Positions 7,268-15,279 of a stretch of 53,615 bases of DNA are shown piece by piece (within the stretch, counting starts at the first letter, position 1; each line of letters opens with the position of its first letter). A program made the translations under genes and the position numbers. Source of the DNA: a virus. The stretch lies in IMG/VR virus record IMGVR_UViG_3300025666_000591, positions 1 to 53,615 of that record. One strand, given 5' to 3'. The notes beneath the pieces were generated by a model. The model was not told the DNA's origin. It ran no database searches and saw only the letters and a program-made list of their open reading frames with translations.

Positions 7268-9412
7268 ATGAATAAGTTAATAATTATTACACTTTTATCA
7301 ATACTGTCATCAATATCATCCTTCTCTTCAATTAATAGAGATTTTTACTCAAAGAATAAGCAAAAAATAAATGGATCAATAGTAAAATACTTCGACAATG
7401 GAGATGTCTTATTAGAAAGATCAAATGACAAACAATTGTTCAGAATAAAACTAGATATATTCACAGAAGATGATCAAGCTTTCGTAAAAAACAATTTTCC
7501 ACCCAATCATGAATCTCTACCCACATTCAAAAAACCTCTTTCAGATAAAGATTTAAAAATTAATTCAGAATTTATAGATAAAATTATCGAATCGAAACTC
7601 AGGTCTTATGGAGAAAGGCCTAATAAAGAAATCTCTAACGAGACTTTTCTTCGAAGAGCCTACCTGAAGATTATTGGAAGGATACCCACCTTAAAAGAAG
7701 CTCAGGATTTTCTTGGAAACAGGGATAAAAAATCCAGAACTCAACTAATTGATAAACTTTTAAACTCGGAAGGGTACAATAAAAATTGGTATATCTATTG
7801 GGCCGATATACTCCGAGCGAAAACTCGAGTAGGAAATCAAGGTTCAGATGGGTATCCGTTTATAAAATACATAAAAGATTCCATTTCCTCGAATAAGCCT
7901 TACGATATTTGGGTTAAGGAAATGCTTTCTTCTACAGGCCCTATGTGGGAAATAAATAACGGGGCTGTTGGCTATTTTTACCGCGACCAAGGCATGGGGT
8001 TAGACAACATGTCGAATACGGTTCGTGTGTTTCTCGGCACAAGCTTGGAGTGCGCTCAATGCCACGATCACCCCTTCGACCGCTGGACACAAAAACAGTT
8101 CTACGAAATGGCTGCATTTACCAATGGAGCAGAAAGAATGAAAAGAAAAGATGAAGAGCTTAATAAACTTTCAAAACTCATAAGAGCCTTACAGAAAGAA
8201 AACCCAGAAGACAGAAATAAAATTCGAAGAGCTTTCCTTCCAGTGCAAAACTTACTGTCCCCAGGTCTAGACGACTTAGGTAAAGGGTCGATTTCCCTAC
8301 CCAAGGATTACCAATACGACAACGCAAAACCTGGGCAAAAATTAAAAGCTAAAACTATTTTTGGCTTAGCCGTAGAATTAGATGAAAACCTCAAACAAAA
8401 AGGTTCCCGCGCTTCTTATGCTAGTTGGTTAGCGTCTGCTACTAACCCTAGGTTTTCAACTGTAATAGCGAATCGGCTGTGGAAATCTGCTTTTGGATAT
8501 GGTTTAATAGAGCCTGTGGATAATATATATGATGACACGCTACCGGTTCATCCAGAAATGATGCTTCATTTAGAAAAGTTGATGGTCGCCTTAGACTTTG
8601 ACACAAAAGAATTTTTAAGAATTATTTATAATACAAAAGCTTTCCAAAGAGAGGTTCCAATAGGGGATATAACCCCTAGAGACTCAAAAGATGACTCGCT
8701 ACCTCCAGAGGTAAAGTGGGTAATATCTAAAACTCAAGGAAATAAACCTTACTTCTATCAAGGCCCCGTAATGCAAAGAATGAGCGCTGAGCAAATTTGG
8801 GATTCATTAGTGACTCTAAATTTTTACGATTTAGACAATAGAATTAATTCTCGAGCTCCTGAAGAAGGTTTTGAGGAATACCTTAGATACAAAGAGATGA
8901 CGGCTGAAGAAATATTTCAAGAAATCGCGCCCAAACTTAAACAGCAAGAAGCTATCTCTATGACACCAATGAAAAAACAAGAGTCAAACAGCGAGACGAG
9001 CCCTAAACGAAAAGGCTTTTTAACTCGCGATATAAACTCCCTAAGAGCTTCTGAGGTTGGGGATCCTGCGCCCAGAGGGCATATGATTTTACAGTTCGGA
9101 GGGTCTCCTCGTGACCAAATCCAAGTATCTCATAAGGAAGCGGCAGTCAATCAAGTACTGGCTTTAATCAATGGCTATGTCGAAAAGAATATTATTAATA
9201 ATAAAAAGTCCGCCACCCTCAGTGAAATCCTCGAAGCTTCAAGCATGGAGGAAAGGATTAATTTATCATTTCTTGCCATTTTACAAAGAAAACCTAATTC
9301 TAAAGAACTAAAAGATTTTAAAGAAACAATTAAAAAACTAAACACCAAGGATTACCATAAGGACATAGTTTGGGCTCTAATAAATAGTCACGAATTTATG
9401 TTTGTTAAATAA
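7268..9412 (+). CDS. DUF1549/DUF1553 (PSCyt2/PSD1-type) exported protein
   Basis: A 714-residue protein with an N-terminal signal sequence (about residues 1-20). A small SHD1-like region follows (GDVLLERSNDKQLFRIKL, about 43-75), then DUF1549 (LRRAYLKIIGRIPT; WADILRAKTR; the CAQCHDHPFDRW segment near 261-270) and DUF1553 (YASWLASATNPRFSTV; ANRLWKSAFGYGL; AFQREV). The CxxCH in the Cys-rich segment is standard for the family, although haem binding is unproven. These proteins abound in Planctomycetota and Verrucomicrobiota, normally paired with a DUF1501 gene as here, and are unexpected in a phage. GGTGTAAATA just before the ATG resembles the late motif seen in the virion region. The biochemical role of the family is not established. 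Confidence 0.88.
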   Translation: MNKLIIITLLSILSSISSFSSINRDFYSKNKQKINGSIVKYFDNGDVLLERSNDKQLFRIKLDIFTEDDQAFVKNNFPPNHESLPTFKKPLSDKDLKINSEFIDKIIESKLRSYGERPNKEISNETFLRRAYLKIIGRIPTLKEAQDFLGNRDKKSRTQLIDKLLNSEGYNKNWYIYWADILRAKTRVGNQGSDGYPFIKYIKDSISSNKPYDIWVKEMLSSTGPMWEINNGAVGYFYRDQGMGLDNMSNTVRVFLGTSLECAQCHDHPFDRWTQKQFYEMAAFTNGAERMKRKDEELNKLSKLIRALQKENPEDRNKIRRAFLPVQNLLSPGLDDLGKGSISLPKDYQYDNAKPGQKLKAKTIFGLAVELDENLKQKGSRASYASWLASATNPRFSTVIANRLWKSAFGYGLIEPVDNIYDDTLPVHPEMMLHLEKLMVALDFDTKEFLRIIYNTKAFQREVPIGDITPRDSKDDSLPPEVKWVISKTQGNKPYFYQGPVMQRMSAEQIWDSLVTLNFYDLDNRINSRAPEEGFEEYLRYKEMTAEEIFQEIAPKLKQQEAISMTPMKKQESNSETSPKRKGFLTRDINSLRASEVGDPAPRGHMILQFGGSPRDQIQVSHKEAAVNQVLALINGYVEKNIINNKKSATLSEILEASSMEERINLSFLAILQRKPNSKELKDFKETIKKLNTKDYHKDIVWALINSHEFMFVK

Positions 9413-9413
9413 A

Positions 9414-10712
9414 ATGAAAACAAATATCGAAAAATTAGACGAATTAAAAAGAAGAGAGTTTATTGCAAGCGCGGCAAAGGCGTGTCTCGGAGTTGGGCTC
9501 CTACCAATGGCTGGTTCTTATATCCATAACAGCGCTGAAGCTTTTACTACTGGCCCTAGGCCCGCTACCGCCCGTTATGTTATTTACTTAAATATGAGTG
9601 GAGCGATGTCTCATCTCGATACATTTGGAACAAACCCAGATGTGCCAGAGATACAAGGCCCAACAAAATCTATTCCGACTTCTGCTGATGGGGTTATTCT
9701 TTCTGAGAATCTTCCGTTAACCGCAAAACATATGCATAATGCTGCAATTATTCGAACAATGTCAACAAGTCAAGGAGCCCACGAACAAGCGAGTTACTTG
9801 ATGCATACAAGCTATTTAAAGCGAGGTACCATTGCCCACCCTACATTCGGAAGCTGGGTATCAAAACTTTCGGGAGCAATCAATAGCACTATCCCATCCA
9901 ATGTGCAAATCGGATCTAATCCAGCAGGAGCTGGATTTCTTGAGTCTAAATTTGGACCCCTCCCAATAGGCAACCCAAGCAGTGGCCTAGCAAACAGTAA
10001 GCTTGCAGACTATATTGATCAAAATCGATTTGGGGGTCGTTTATCTATGGCTCAAAAAATGAATTCCTCTTACCTTAATCAATATGACCAGAAGCAGGTT
10101 CGAGCTTACTCTGATCTTTATAAAGACGCGGTCAAACTCATGCGAAGCGAGGACTTAAAAGCTTTTGATATAACTCTTGAGCCAGAGTCAATGCACGAAC
10201 TTTATGGAAAAACTAACTTCGGGCAGGGATGCTTGCTTGCTCGTCGTTTAATAGAAAATCAAGTTCGTTATGTAGAAGTTAGTCGAGGAGGGTGGGACAC
10301 CCACGATAACAACTTTGAATCTGTTGCGGACAATTGCGCAGATATTGATAAAGCTCTAAGCGCTCTTTTAATTGATCTTGAAATGCGTGGACTGCTTAAA
10401 GAAACCATGGTTGTTTTAACCTCAGAATTTGGCAGGACGCCTAAGATAAATGAGCGCGACGGAAGAGATCATTGGCCCTATGGATTTACAGCTTTTCTTG
10501 CTGGTGGGGGAATTAAAGGGGGGACAGTCTACGGAAAAATGGATGAGCTAGGCAGAAACCCAGCCGAGGGTAAATTTATTGACCCGGCATCGTTAAATGC
10601 AACTATAGCATATGCCATGGGGCTACCCTTAAATAAAATACAAACATCTCCCTCCGGCAGGCCATTTAAAGTGGCCCACGACGGAAAGCCCTTGTTTGAT
10701 ATACTTAATTAA
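9414..10712 (+). CDS. DUF1501 (alkaline-phosphatase-fold) exported protein
   Basis: A 432-residue protein beginning one base after the DUF1549/1553 stop codon; an alternative start at 9402 would overlap that gene. The N-terminus has a Tat-like signal (RREFIASAAKACLGVG). DUF1501 landmarks are YVIYLNMSGAMSHLDTF near the start, HEQASYLMHTSY, SRGGWDTHDNNF, LTSEFGRTPKIN and GRDHWPYGF. The metal-site-like residues (Asp of HLDTF, Asp-His of WDTHD, Asp-His of GRDHW) are kept, so a functional protein is plausible. It is paired with its usual partner, as in PVC genomes, and followed by a terminator. The function of the family is not settled; the fold suggests a hydrolase of the sulfatase/phosphatase kind. 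Confidence 0.9.
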   Translation: MKTNIEKLDELKRREFIASAAKACLGVGLLPMAGSYIHNSAEAFTTGPRPATARYVIYLNMSGAMSHLDTFGTNPDVPEIQGPTKSIPTSADGVILSENLPLTAKHMHNAAIIRTMSTSQGAHEQASYLMHTSYLKRGTIAHPTFGSWVSKLSGAINSTIPSNVQIGSNPAGAGFLESKFGPLPIGNPSSGLANSKLADYIDQNRFGGRLSMAQKMNSSYLNQYDQKQVRAYSDLYKDAVKLMRSEDLKAFDITLEPESMHELYGKTNFGQGCLLARRLIENQVRYVEVSRGGWDTHDNNFESVADNCADIDKALSALLIDLEMRGLLKETMVVLTSEFGRTPKINERDGRDHWPYGFTAFLAGGGIKGGTVYGKMDELGRNPAEGKFIDPASLNATIAYAMGLPLNKIQTSPSGRPFKVAHDGKPLFDILN

Positions 10713-10732
10713 TAATTAAAACAACCCACTAA

Positions 10733-10754
10733 AACCGCTAATAGCGGTTTTTTT
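10733..10754 (+). terminator. intrinsic terminator
   Basis: AACCGCT / AGCGGTT hairpin with a 3-nt loop, followed by a T run. It ends the DUF1549-DUF1501 unit. Confidence 0.88.
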
Positions 10755-10770
10755 GTTTATAAGTTTAGTG

Positions 10771-10799
10771 TTGACAACTTAATGAAATTCTGGTAAAAT
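10771..10799 (+). promoter_or_regulatory. sigma70-type promoter of the polymerase operon
   Basis: TTGACA at 10771-10776, 17-bp spacer, TAAAAT at 10794-10799. The ATG at 10807 is 8 nt after the -10, so the first gene is leaderless. Confidence 0.83.
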
Positions 10800-10806
10800 A
10801 CTTCAC

Positions 10807-11574
10807 ATGATACCATTATTCAAAAGCCATTTTTCAATAGGGAAAAGCATACTAACTCTAAACAATCCATCGTCACTAGATGACAGCAAAACAGATAGTA
10901 TTTTTTCTATAGCTCAAGACAACAACCTAAAAGAGGTTGTATTAGTAGAAGACTCTCTAACAGGATTTCTTCAAGCGAAAAAAGTATCCGAATCAATGGA
11001 TATAAAATTGGTTTTCGGGCTGCGAATAGATATGTGCGAGGATTCAAAATTAAACCCAAAAGAAGAGTCTGTAAAATCCAGACATAAAATAGTTATTTTT
11101 GCAAAGAACTCTGAAGGATGCGGGTTGCTAAACTCGATATATAGCGAAGCTTTCTCGGAGGCGTTTAATTCGGTGGACGAAAAGATATTGAAAAAACACT
11201 GGGATAATAAAAAATTAATACTGGCAATCCCCTTCTACGATTCGTTTATATTTAATAATAATATAAAATTTGCAAATTGCACACCCAACTTTTCTTTCAC
11301 AAAGCCGGTATATTTTATAGAAAATAACAGCCTACCCTTTGACCTACTATTAAGATCTAGAGTTATTAAATTCGCAGAAGAAAGTAAATGCAAAACAGAA
11401 ATGGTTAAAAGCATTTACTACAGAAAGAAGAAGGATGTATCTGCGCTTCAAACATACAAATGCATTACAGGAAGAACCTTTGGAAATAAAACCCTATCGA
11501 AGCCGAACTTAGATCATTTCGGAAGTGATGAGTTTTGCTTTGAAAGCTGGAAGGAGCAAAAAAATGCAGTATAA
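10807..11574 (+). CDS. PHP-like N-terminal part of DNA polymerase III alpha (split gene)
   Basis: A 255-residue protein resembling the N-terminal PHP region of bacterial DnaE. It has an opening KSHFSIGKS where DnaE has HSxxS, then VVLVEDSLTGFLQAKKV and KLVFGLRID, matching the ALTDHDNLxGAxEF...IKPIxGxE pattern, and it ends in the ALQTYKCITGRTF segment that precedes the polymerase domain in full-length proteins. Key metal-binding His residues of the TDHD motif are replaced (VEDS), so nuclease activity looks lost. The catalytic part is a separate gene at 12707, with a SET and an exonuclease gene between. It probably assembles with that polypeptide. Confidence 0.72.
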   Translation: MIPLFKSHFSIGKSILTLNNPSSLDDSKTDSIFSIAQDNNLKEVVLVEDSLTGFLQAKKVSESMDIKLVFGLRIDMCEDSKLNPKEESVKSRHKIVIFAKNSEGCGLLNSIYSEAFSEAFNSVDEKILKKHWDNKKLILAIPFYDSFIFNNNIKFANCTPNFSFTKPVYFIENNSLPFDLLLRSRVIKFAEESKCKTEMVKSIYYRKKKDVSALQTYKCITGRTFGNKTLSKPNLDHFGSDEFCFESWKEQKNAV

Positions 11575-12088
11575 ACTAATACAACCCAATAAGATATATG
11601 TTGACAAATCAAAAATCAAAGGCAGAGGCGTTTTTGCCGCAGAAAACATCAACAAAGGAGAGTTAGTAGAGCAGTGTCATTTTATAGTATCTGGATGCAT
11701 GAAAGAAATGCAAGATAAAGAGTTGGCGAGGTTCGCGTTTAATATATTTTTTGATAAAAATTTATCCAAAGAAGAAAACGAAAAGATTTCCTTTAAAGTT
11801 CAACTTCTTTCAATGTTTGAAGACGAAGAAATCACAGAGCATTTAAAAAACTTCCTAAAAGACTTGGGCTACGAAGATATTAATAAGCTTTTTAATTCAG
11901 CAACGGTACTAGGAAATGGAATGATATACAACCACGCAAAAAACAACAACATAGACTATGAAGTTGACATAGAAAATATGATATTTGAATATACAGCAAA
12001 TAAAGAAATAAAAAAAGGAGAAGAATTATTAATAAACTACGGAGACCAATACTGGAAAGATAATGAAGGAACAGCTACTGAGATTTAA
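11564..12088 (+). CDS. SET-domain protein (putative lysine methyltransferase)
   Basis: A 174-residue SET domain. GRGVFAAENINKGELVE (about residues 20-36) is the SAM-binding start, YNHAKNNN (about 124-131) corresponds to the NHxxxxN core, and INYGDQYW (about 160-168) is the ELxxxYG-type catalytic end. The start at 11564 is chosen because AAGGAG lies 8 nt upstream; it overlaps the PHP gene by 11 bp. The overlap and the placement inside a split polymerase operon suggest coupled expression. The substrate is unknown; replication proteins or host nucleoid proteins are possibilities. Confidence 0.82.
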   Translation: MQYKLIQPNKIYVDKSKIKGRGVFAAENINKGELVEQCHFIVSGCMKEMQDKELARFAFNIFFDKNLSKEENEKISFKVQLLSMFEDEEITEHLKNFLKDLGYEDINKLFNSATVLGNGMIYNHAKNNNIDYEVDIENMIFEYTANKEIKKGEELLINYGDQYWKDNEGTATEI

Positions 12089-12710
12089 AAACAAACAAAA
12101 ATATTTACTTTTTGATTACGAAACCTGTAATTTAAACTTAATTTCTGGACACAACAAGCCATGGCAGCTAGCCTTTCTTGTGATAGAAAACAATAAAGTT
12201 ATAGAGGAAAAAGACTACTGGCTCAAGTGGGACGACCTTAGGGTATCTCCGGAGGCTGCAAAAATTACAGGCTTTACCCAGGCAAAATATAAAAAGAACG
12301 CCGTGGACCCACAATTAGCTCTTGACAATTTTGAAAAATACCTATATGATGATTCTTACATTAAAGTGGGGCATAACTTATTAGGCTTTGACGTATACAT
12401 GCACAACCTTCACAGAAAACTAATCAACCCGAAAGCAAAATCAGACTTTTCATACATGAACAACTTAGTAGATACTCTATCTTTAGCAAAAGCCTTGAAA
12501 AAACAAATTAAATTAAATAATGAAGACGACTTCCTATCCTGGCAGTACAGATTGAACCATTTAATAGAAAGAGGGCTTTCCTGCAACCTTAAACAGTGCT
12601 GCAAGGACTTTGATGTCCCTTTCGACGCAACCAAATTACATGACGCATTATATGATATTAGAGTTAATTATGAAGTTTTTAAGAAAATGATATGGGAGAT
12701 AGAAGTATGA
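12063..12710 (+). CDS. DEDDh 3'-5' exonuclease (proofreading-like)
   Basis: A 215-residue DnaQ-superfamily exonuclease. Exo I is LLFDYETCN (Asp, Glu), Exo II is VGHNLLGFDVYMH (Asp), and Exo III is LHDALYDIRVN (His and Asp), giving a complete DEDDh set. SPEAAKITGFT is the usual segment between Exo I and II. It overlaps the SET gene by 26 bp and the polymerase gene by 4 bp (ATGA). In full-size replicases this activity is the epsilon subunit or is built into PolC; here it is a free protein encoded directly before the polymerase, so a proofreading role is likely. Confidence 0.9.
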   Translation: MKEQLLRFKNKQKYLLFDYETCNLNLISGHNKPWQLAFLVIENNKVIEEKDYWLKWDDLRVSPEAAKITGFTQAKYKKNAVDPQLALDNFEKYLYDDSYIKVGHNLLGFDVYMHNLHRKLINPKAKSDFSYMNNLVDTLSLAKALKKQIKLNNEDDFLSWQYRLNHLIERGLSCNLKQCCKDFDVPFDATKLHDALYDIRVNYEVFKKMIWEIEV

Positions 12711-15265
12711 GCTTTACAGATCAATTTACAGATTACAAAGAGTGCTGCCCTCCAGGCGTAAGACTGCCTGAGATTGAAATTGAACAAAAATATTATGATA
12801 TGCTGGAAGCGGATAGCGCTATATCTAATTACGACTTCCTTCGTAAGCTATGTCACAAAGGAGTATACGATAAGGGAATAGATAAATACAAAAATAAAAA
12901 AGATTATTTTGATCGCGCAAAATCAGAATTAAAAATATTAGAAGAACTGGGTTTTATTGATTATATTTTATTAAATTGGGATATAATTAACTTTTGTCAC
13001 GAAAAAGATATACCTACTGGCCCAGGCAGAGGGTCTGCAGCAGGCTCACTTGTTCTTTATTTAATTGGCGTTACAGACGTAGACCCCGTTAAGTACAATT
13101 TGTTTTTTGAAAGATTTGTCTCTAAAAGCCGAGCAAAGAAAACGATTCAAGAAGGAATAACATTTCTAGACGGAAGCCTTCTTGCAGACGTTGACAACGA
13201 CATAGCTTATGAAAGAAGAGTTGAAGTCATAGAATATATCGAAAGAAAACATCCCTCTCGAACAGCTAAAATATTAACCCTTAATACTTTAAGCGGTAAG
13301 TTGTGCGTTAAGGAATGCGGCAAAATAGTAGGAGAACTTAGCGAACAAGATGTTAATCTTATTAGCACAACAATACCTAAAAAGTTTGGCGTAGTATTGC
13401 CGCTACTTTCAGCGATACAAGAAAGCGAAAAATTTGCAGATTGGGCTTCTGAAAACTCCGAAACTTTTGAAATCGCCTTGAAGCTTGAAGGTTTAAACAA
13501 AAACACAGGAGTTCATCCTAGTGGAATAGCTATTTCGCATAGCACTATAACTGACATTTGCCCTGTTCAAAAAACAAACGACGGAAACCTAGTAACCGGC
13601 TATGATATGAACTGGGTCTCAGAACTAATGGTTAAATTTGATATTTTGGGCCTAAGAACCTTGAGCGTTATTTATGATGTATGTAAAACTATTGGCGAAG
13701 ACATATCAAAAATGGACCTCAATGATCCTAAAATTTTTAAACCCCTGCAGTCTTTAAAAAGCCCTCATGGGTTGTTTCAGCTCGAATCGGATACAAATTT
13801 TAAGGTCTGTAAAAAAATCAAGCCAAAGAGCCTTGAGCAGTTAAGTGCCGTGGTTGCGATTGGAAGACCGGGAGCTTTAGACTTTCTGGGTGATTATGTT
13901 AAATATTCCGAAACAGAGGAGCCTCAGGTAATTCACGAATTCTTTAGGGATGTTTTGGATTATACAGGGGGAATACCTCTTTATCAGGAACAATTAATGC
14001 AGATGGCCGTTAAAGTTGGGTTTACCTTGGATGAGTCTGAGCAGTTGAGAAGGATAGTTGGCAAAAAGAAAATCGATCAAATGCCAGCGTGGAAAGCGAA
14101 AATTCAGCAAAAAATAATAGAAAACGAACTGCCAACAGAAGTTGGAGAAGTTTTATGGAGAGTAGCGGAAGATAGCGCAAACTATTCTTTTAATAAATCT
14201 CACTCGCTGGCATACGCAACATTAGCCGCGTGGACCGCTTATCTTAAATTTAATTACCCACAAGAGTTTTTTATGTCGCTACTAAAGATGACCAAGTATG
14301 AACCGGCCCCACAAGAAGAAATAGCCTCTATATCAAGAGAGCTGTCTAATTTTGGAATCAAACTTCTTTCCCCTGATTTAGCAAAATCCAAAATGGACTT
14401 CTCGACAGAAGGTAAAGATATAAGATTTGGGCTCAATAGCATAAAAGGCGTTAGCGAAAAATCCCTACAGTCTCTCAGGGATTTTAGATCCAGCAATACC
14501 CCAACAAAATACGATATTTTCTTAGCGGCAAAACAAGCAGGGCTAAATATAGGGATATTGTCAGCCTTGTGTCAGGCCGGAGCGCTTCAAAGCAAGGGCT
14601 CAAATAGATCTTTAATGGCTCTGGAAGCTCAAGCATTTAACCTTTTAACAGATAGAGAAAAGAGGAACTTTATACTTATTGGAGAAAAATATGACTATAA
14701 GTTATTAAACTGTATAGCTGACGCCAAAAACCAGGAAATGGTTGGGGACGACGGAAAACCCTTAATGAAAGAGTCTAGATTTAAGACATTTAAAAAGAAA
14801 TATGATCTTTACAAATCTATTTATGATAAAAATAAATCTTACGAAAGGTTTGCGAATTGGTATTTCGAAAATGAATTATTGGGGTACAGTCATAGCTCAA
14901 AATTAAAAAGCTGCTTTAACGATCTCTATAAAGATTTAAAAGACTCAAGAGATCTTGAGCTTATGGATAAAGATGAAGGGGGTAAATTTATAGGTGTTGT
15001 TATTGATTGCTTAAAAGCTACCTCAAGGAATGGAAACAAATATATAAAGCTATCAATGTCTGACGAAAATGGAAAATGGGATGCAATGCTATTAAATTCA
15101 AGAAGAGGTAATTTCTACGACAGGTATTTCGAGAAAAACCAAAAAGCGCCGACAAAAAAGAACATTGTAATAGCTTACGGAAGGAAGGCTGAAGATATAA
15201 TATTTCTTGACTCAATCAAAATTATGGACGAAAAGATATATATGAAAATGTCTGAAGTTAAGTAA
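12707..15265 (+). CDS. dnaE: DNA polymerase III alpha, catalytic part
   Basis: An 852-residue C-family polymerase without the PHP domain. The start at 12707 is supported by GGGAG 8 nt upstream and an ATGA overlap with the exonuclease gene. Landmarks are GPGRGSAAGSLVLYLIG (about residue 104), DVDPVKYNLFFERF, the palm carboxylates in LADVDNDIAYERR, and VKFDILGLRTLSV with the third catalytic Asp. Also present are SYSFNKSHSLAYATLAAW-type finger residues and a C-terminal OB fold (GKFIGVVIDCLKA onward, about 760-850). A short insertion lies between FERF and the DVD motif. The PHP part is encoded separately upstream. It is likely the phage replicase. Confidence 0.93.
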   Translation: MSFTDQFTDYKECCPPGVRLPEIEIEQKYYDMLEADSAISNYDFLRKLCHKGVYDKGIDKYKNKKDYFDRAKSELKILEELGFIDYILLNWDIINFCHEKDIPTGPGRGSAAGSLVLYLIGVTDVDPVKYNLFFERFVSKSRAKKTIQEGITFLDGSLLADVDNDIAYERRVEVIEYIERKHPSRTAKILTLNTLSGKLCVKECGKIVGELSEQDVNLISTTIPKKFGVVLPLLSAIQESEKFADWASENSETFEIALKLEGLNKNTGVHPSGIAISHSTITDICPVQKTNDGNLVTGYDMNWVSELMVKFDILGLRTLSVIYDVCKTIGEDISKMDLNDPKIFKPLQSLKSPHGLFQLESDTNFKVCKKIKPKSLEQLSAVVAIGRPGALDFLGDYVKYSETEEPQVIHEFFRDVLDYTGGIPLYQEQLMQMAVKVGFTLDESEQLRRIVGKKKIDQMPAWKAKIQQKIIENELPTEVGEVLWRVAEDSANYSFNKSHSLAYATLAAWTAYLKFNYPQEFFMSLLKMTKYEPAPQEEIASISRELSNFGIKLLSPDLAKSKMDFSTEGKDIRFGLNSIKGVSEKSLQSLRDFRSSNTPTKYDIFLAAKQAGLNIGILSALCQAGALQSKGSNRSLMALEAQAFNLLTDREKRNFILIGEKYDYKLLNCIADAKNQEMVGDDGKPLMKESRFKTFKKKYDLYKSIYDKNKSYERFANWYFENELLGYSHSSKLKSCFNDLYKDLKDSRDLELMDKDEGGKFIGVVIDCLKATSRNGNKYIKLSMSDENGKWDAMLLNSRRGNFYDRYFEKNQKAPTKKNIVIAYGRKAEDIIFLDSIKIMDEKIYMKMSEVK

Positions 15266-15279
15266 ATAGAGTGTAAAAC

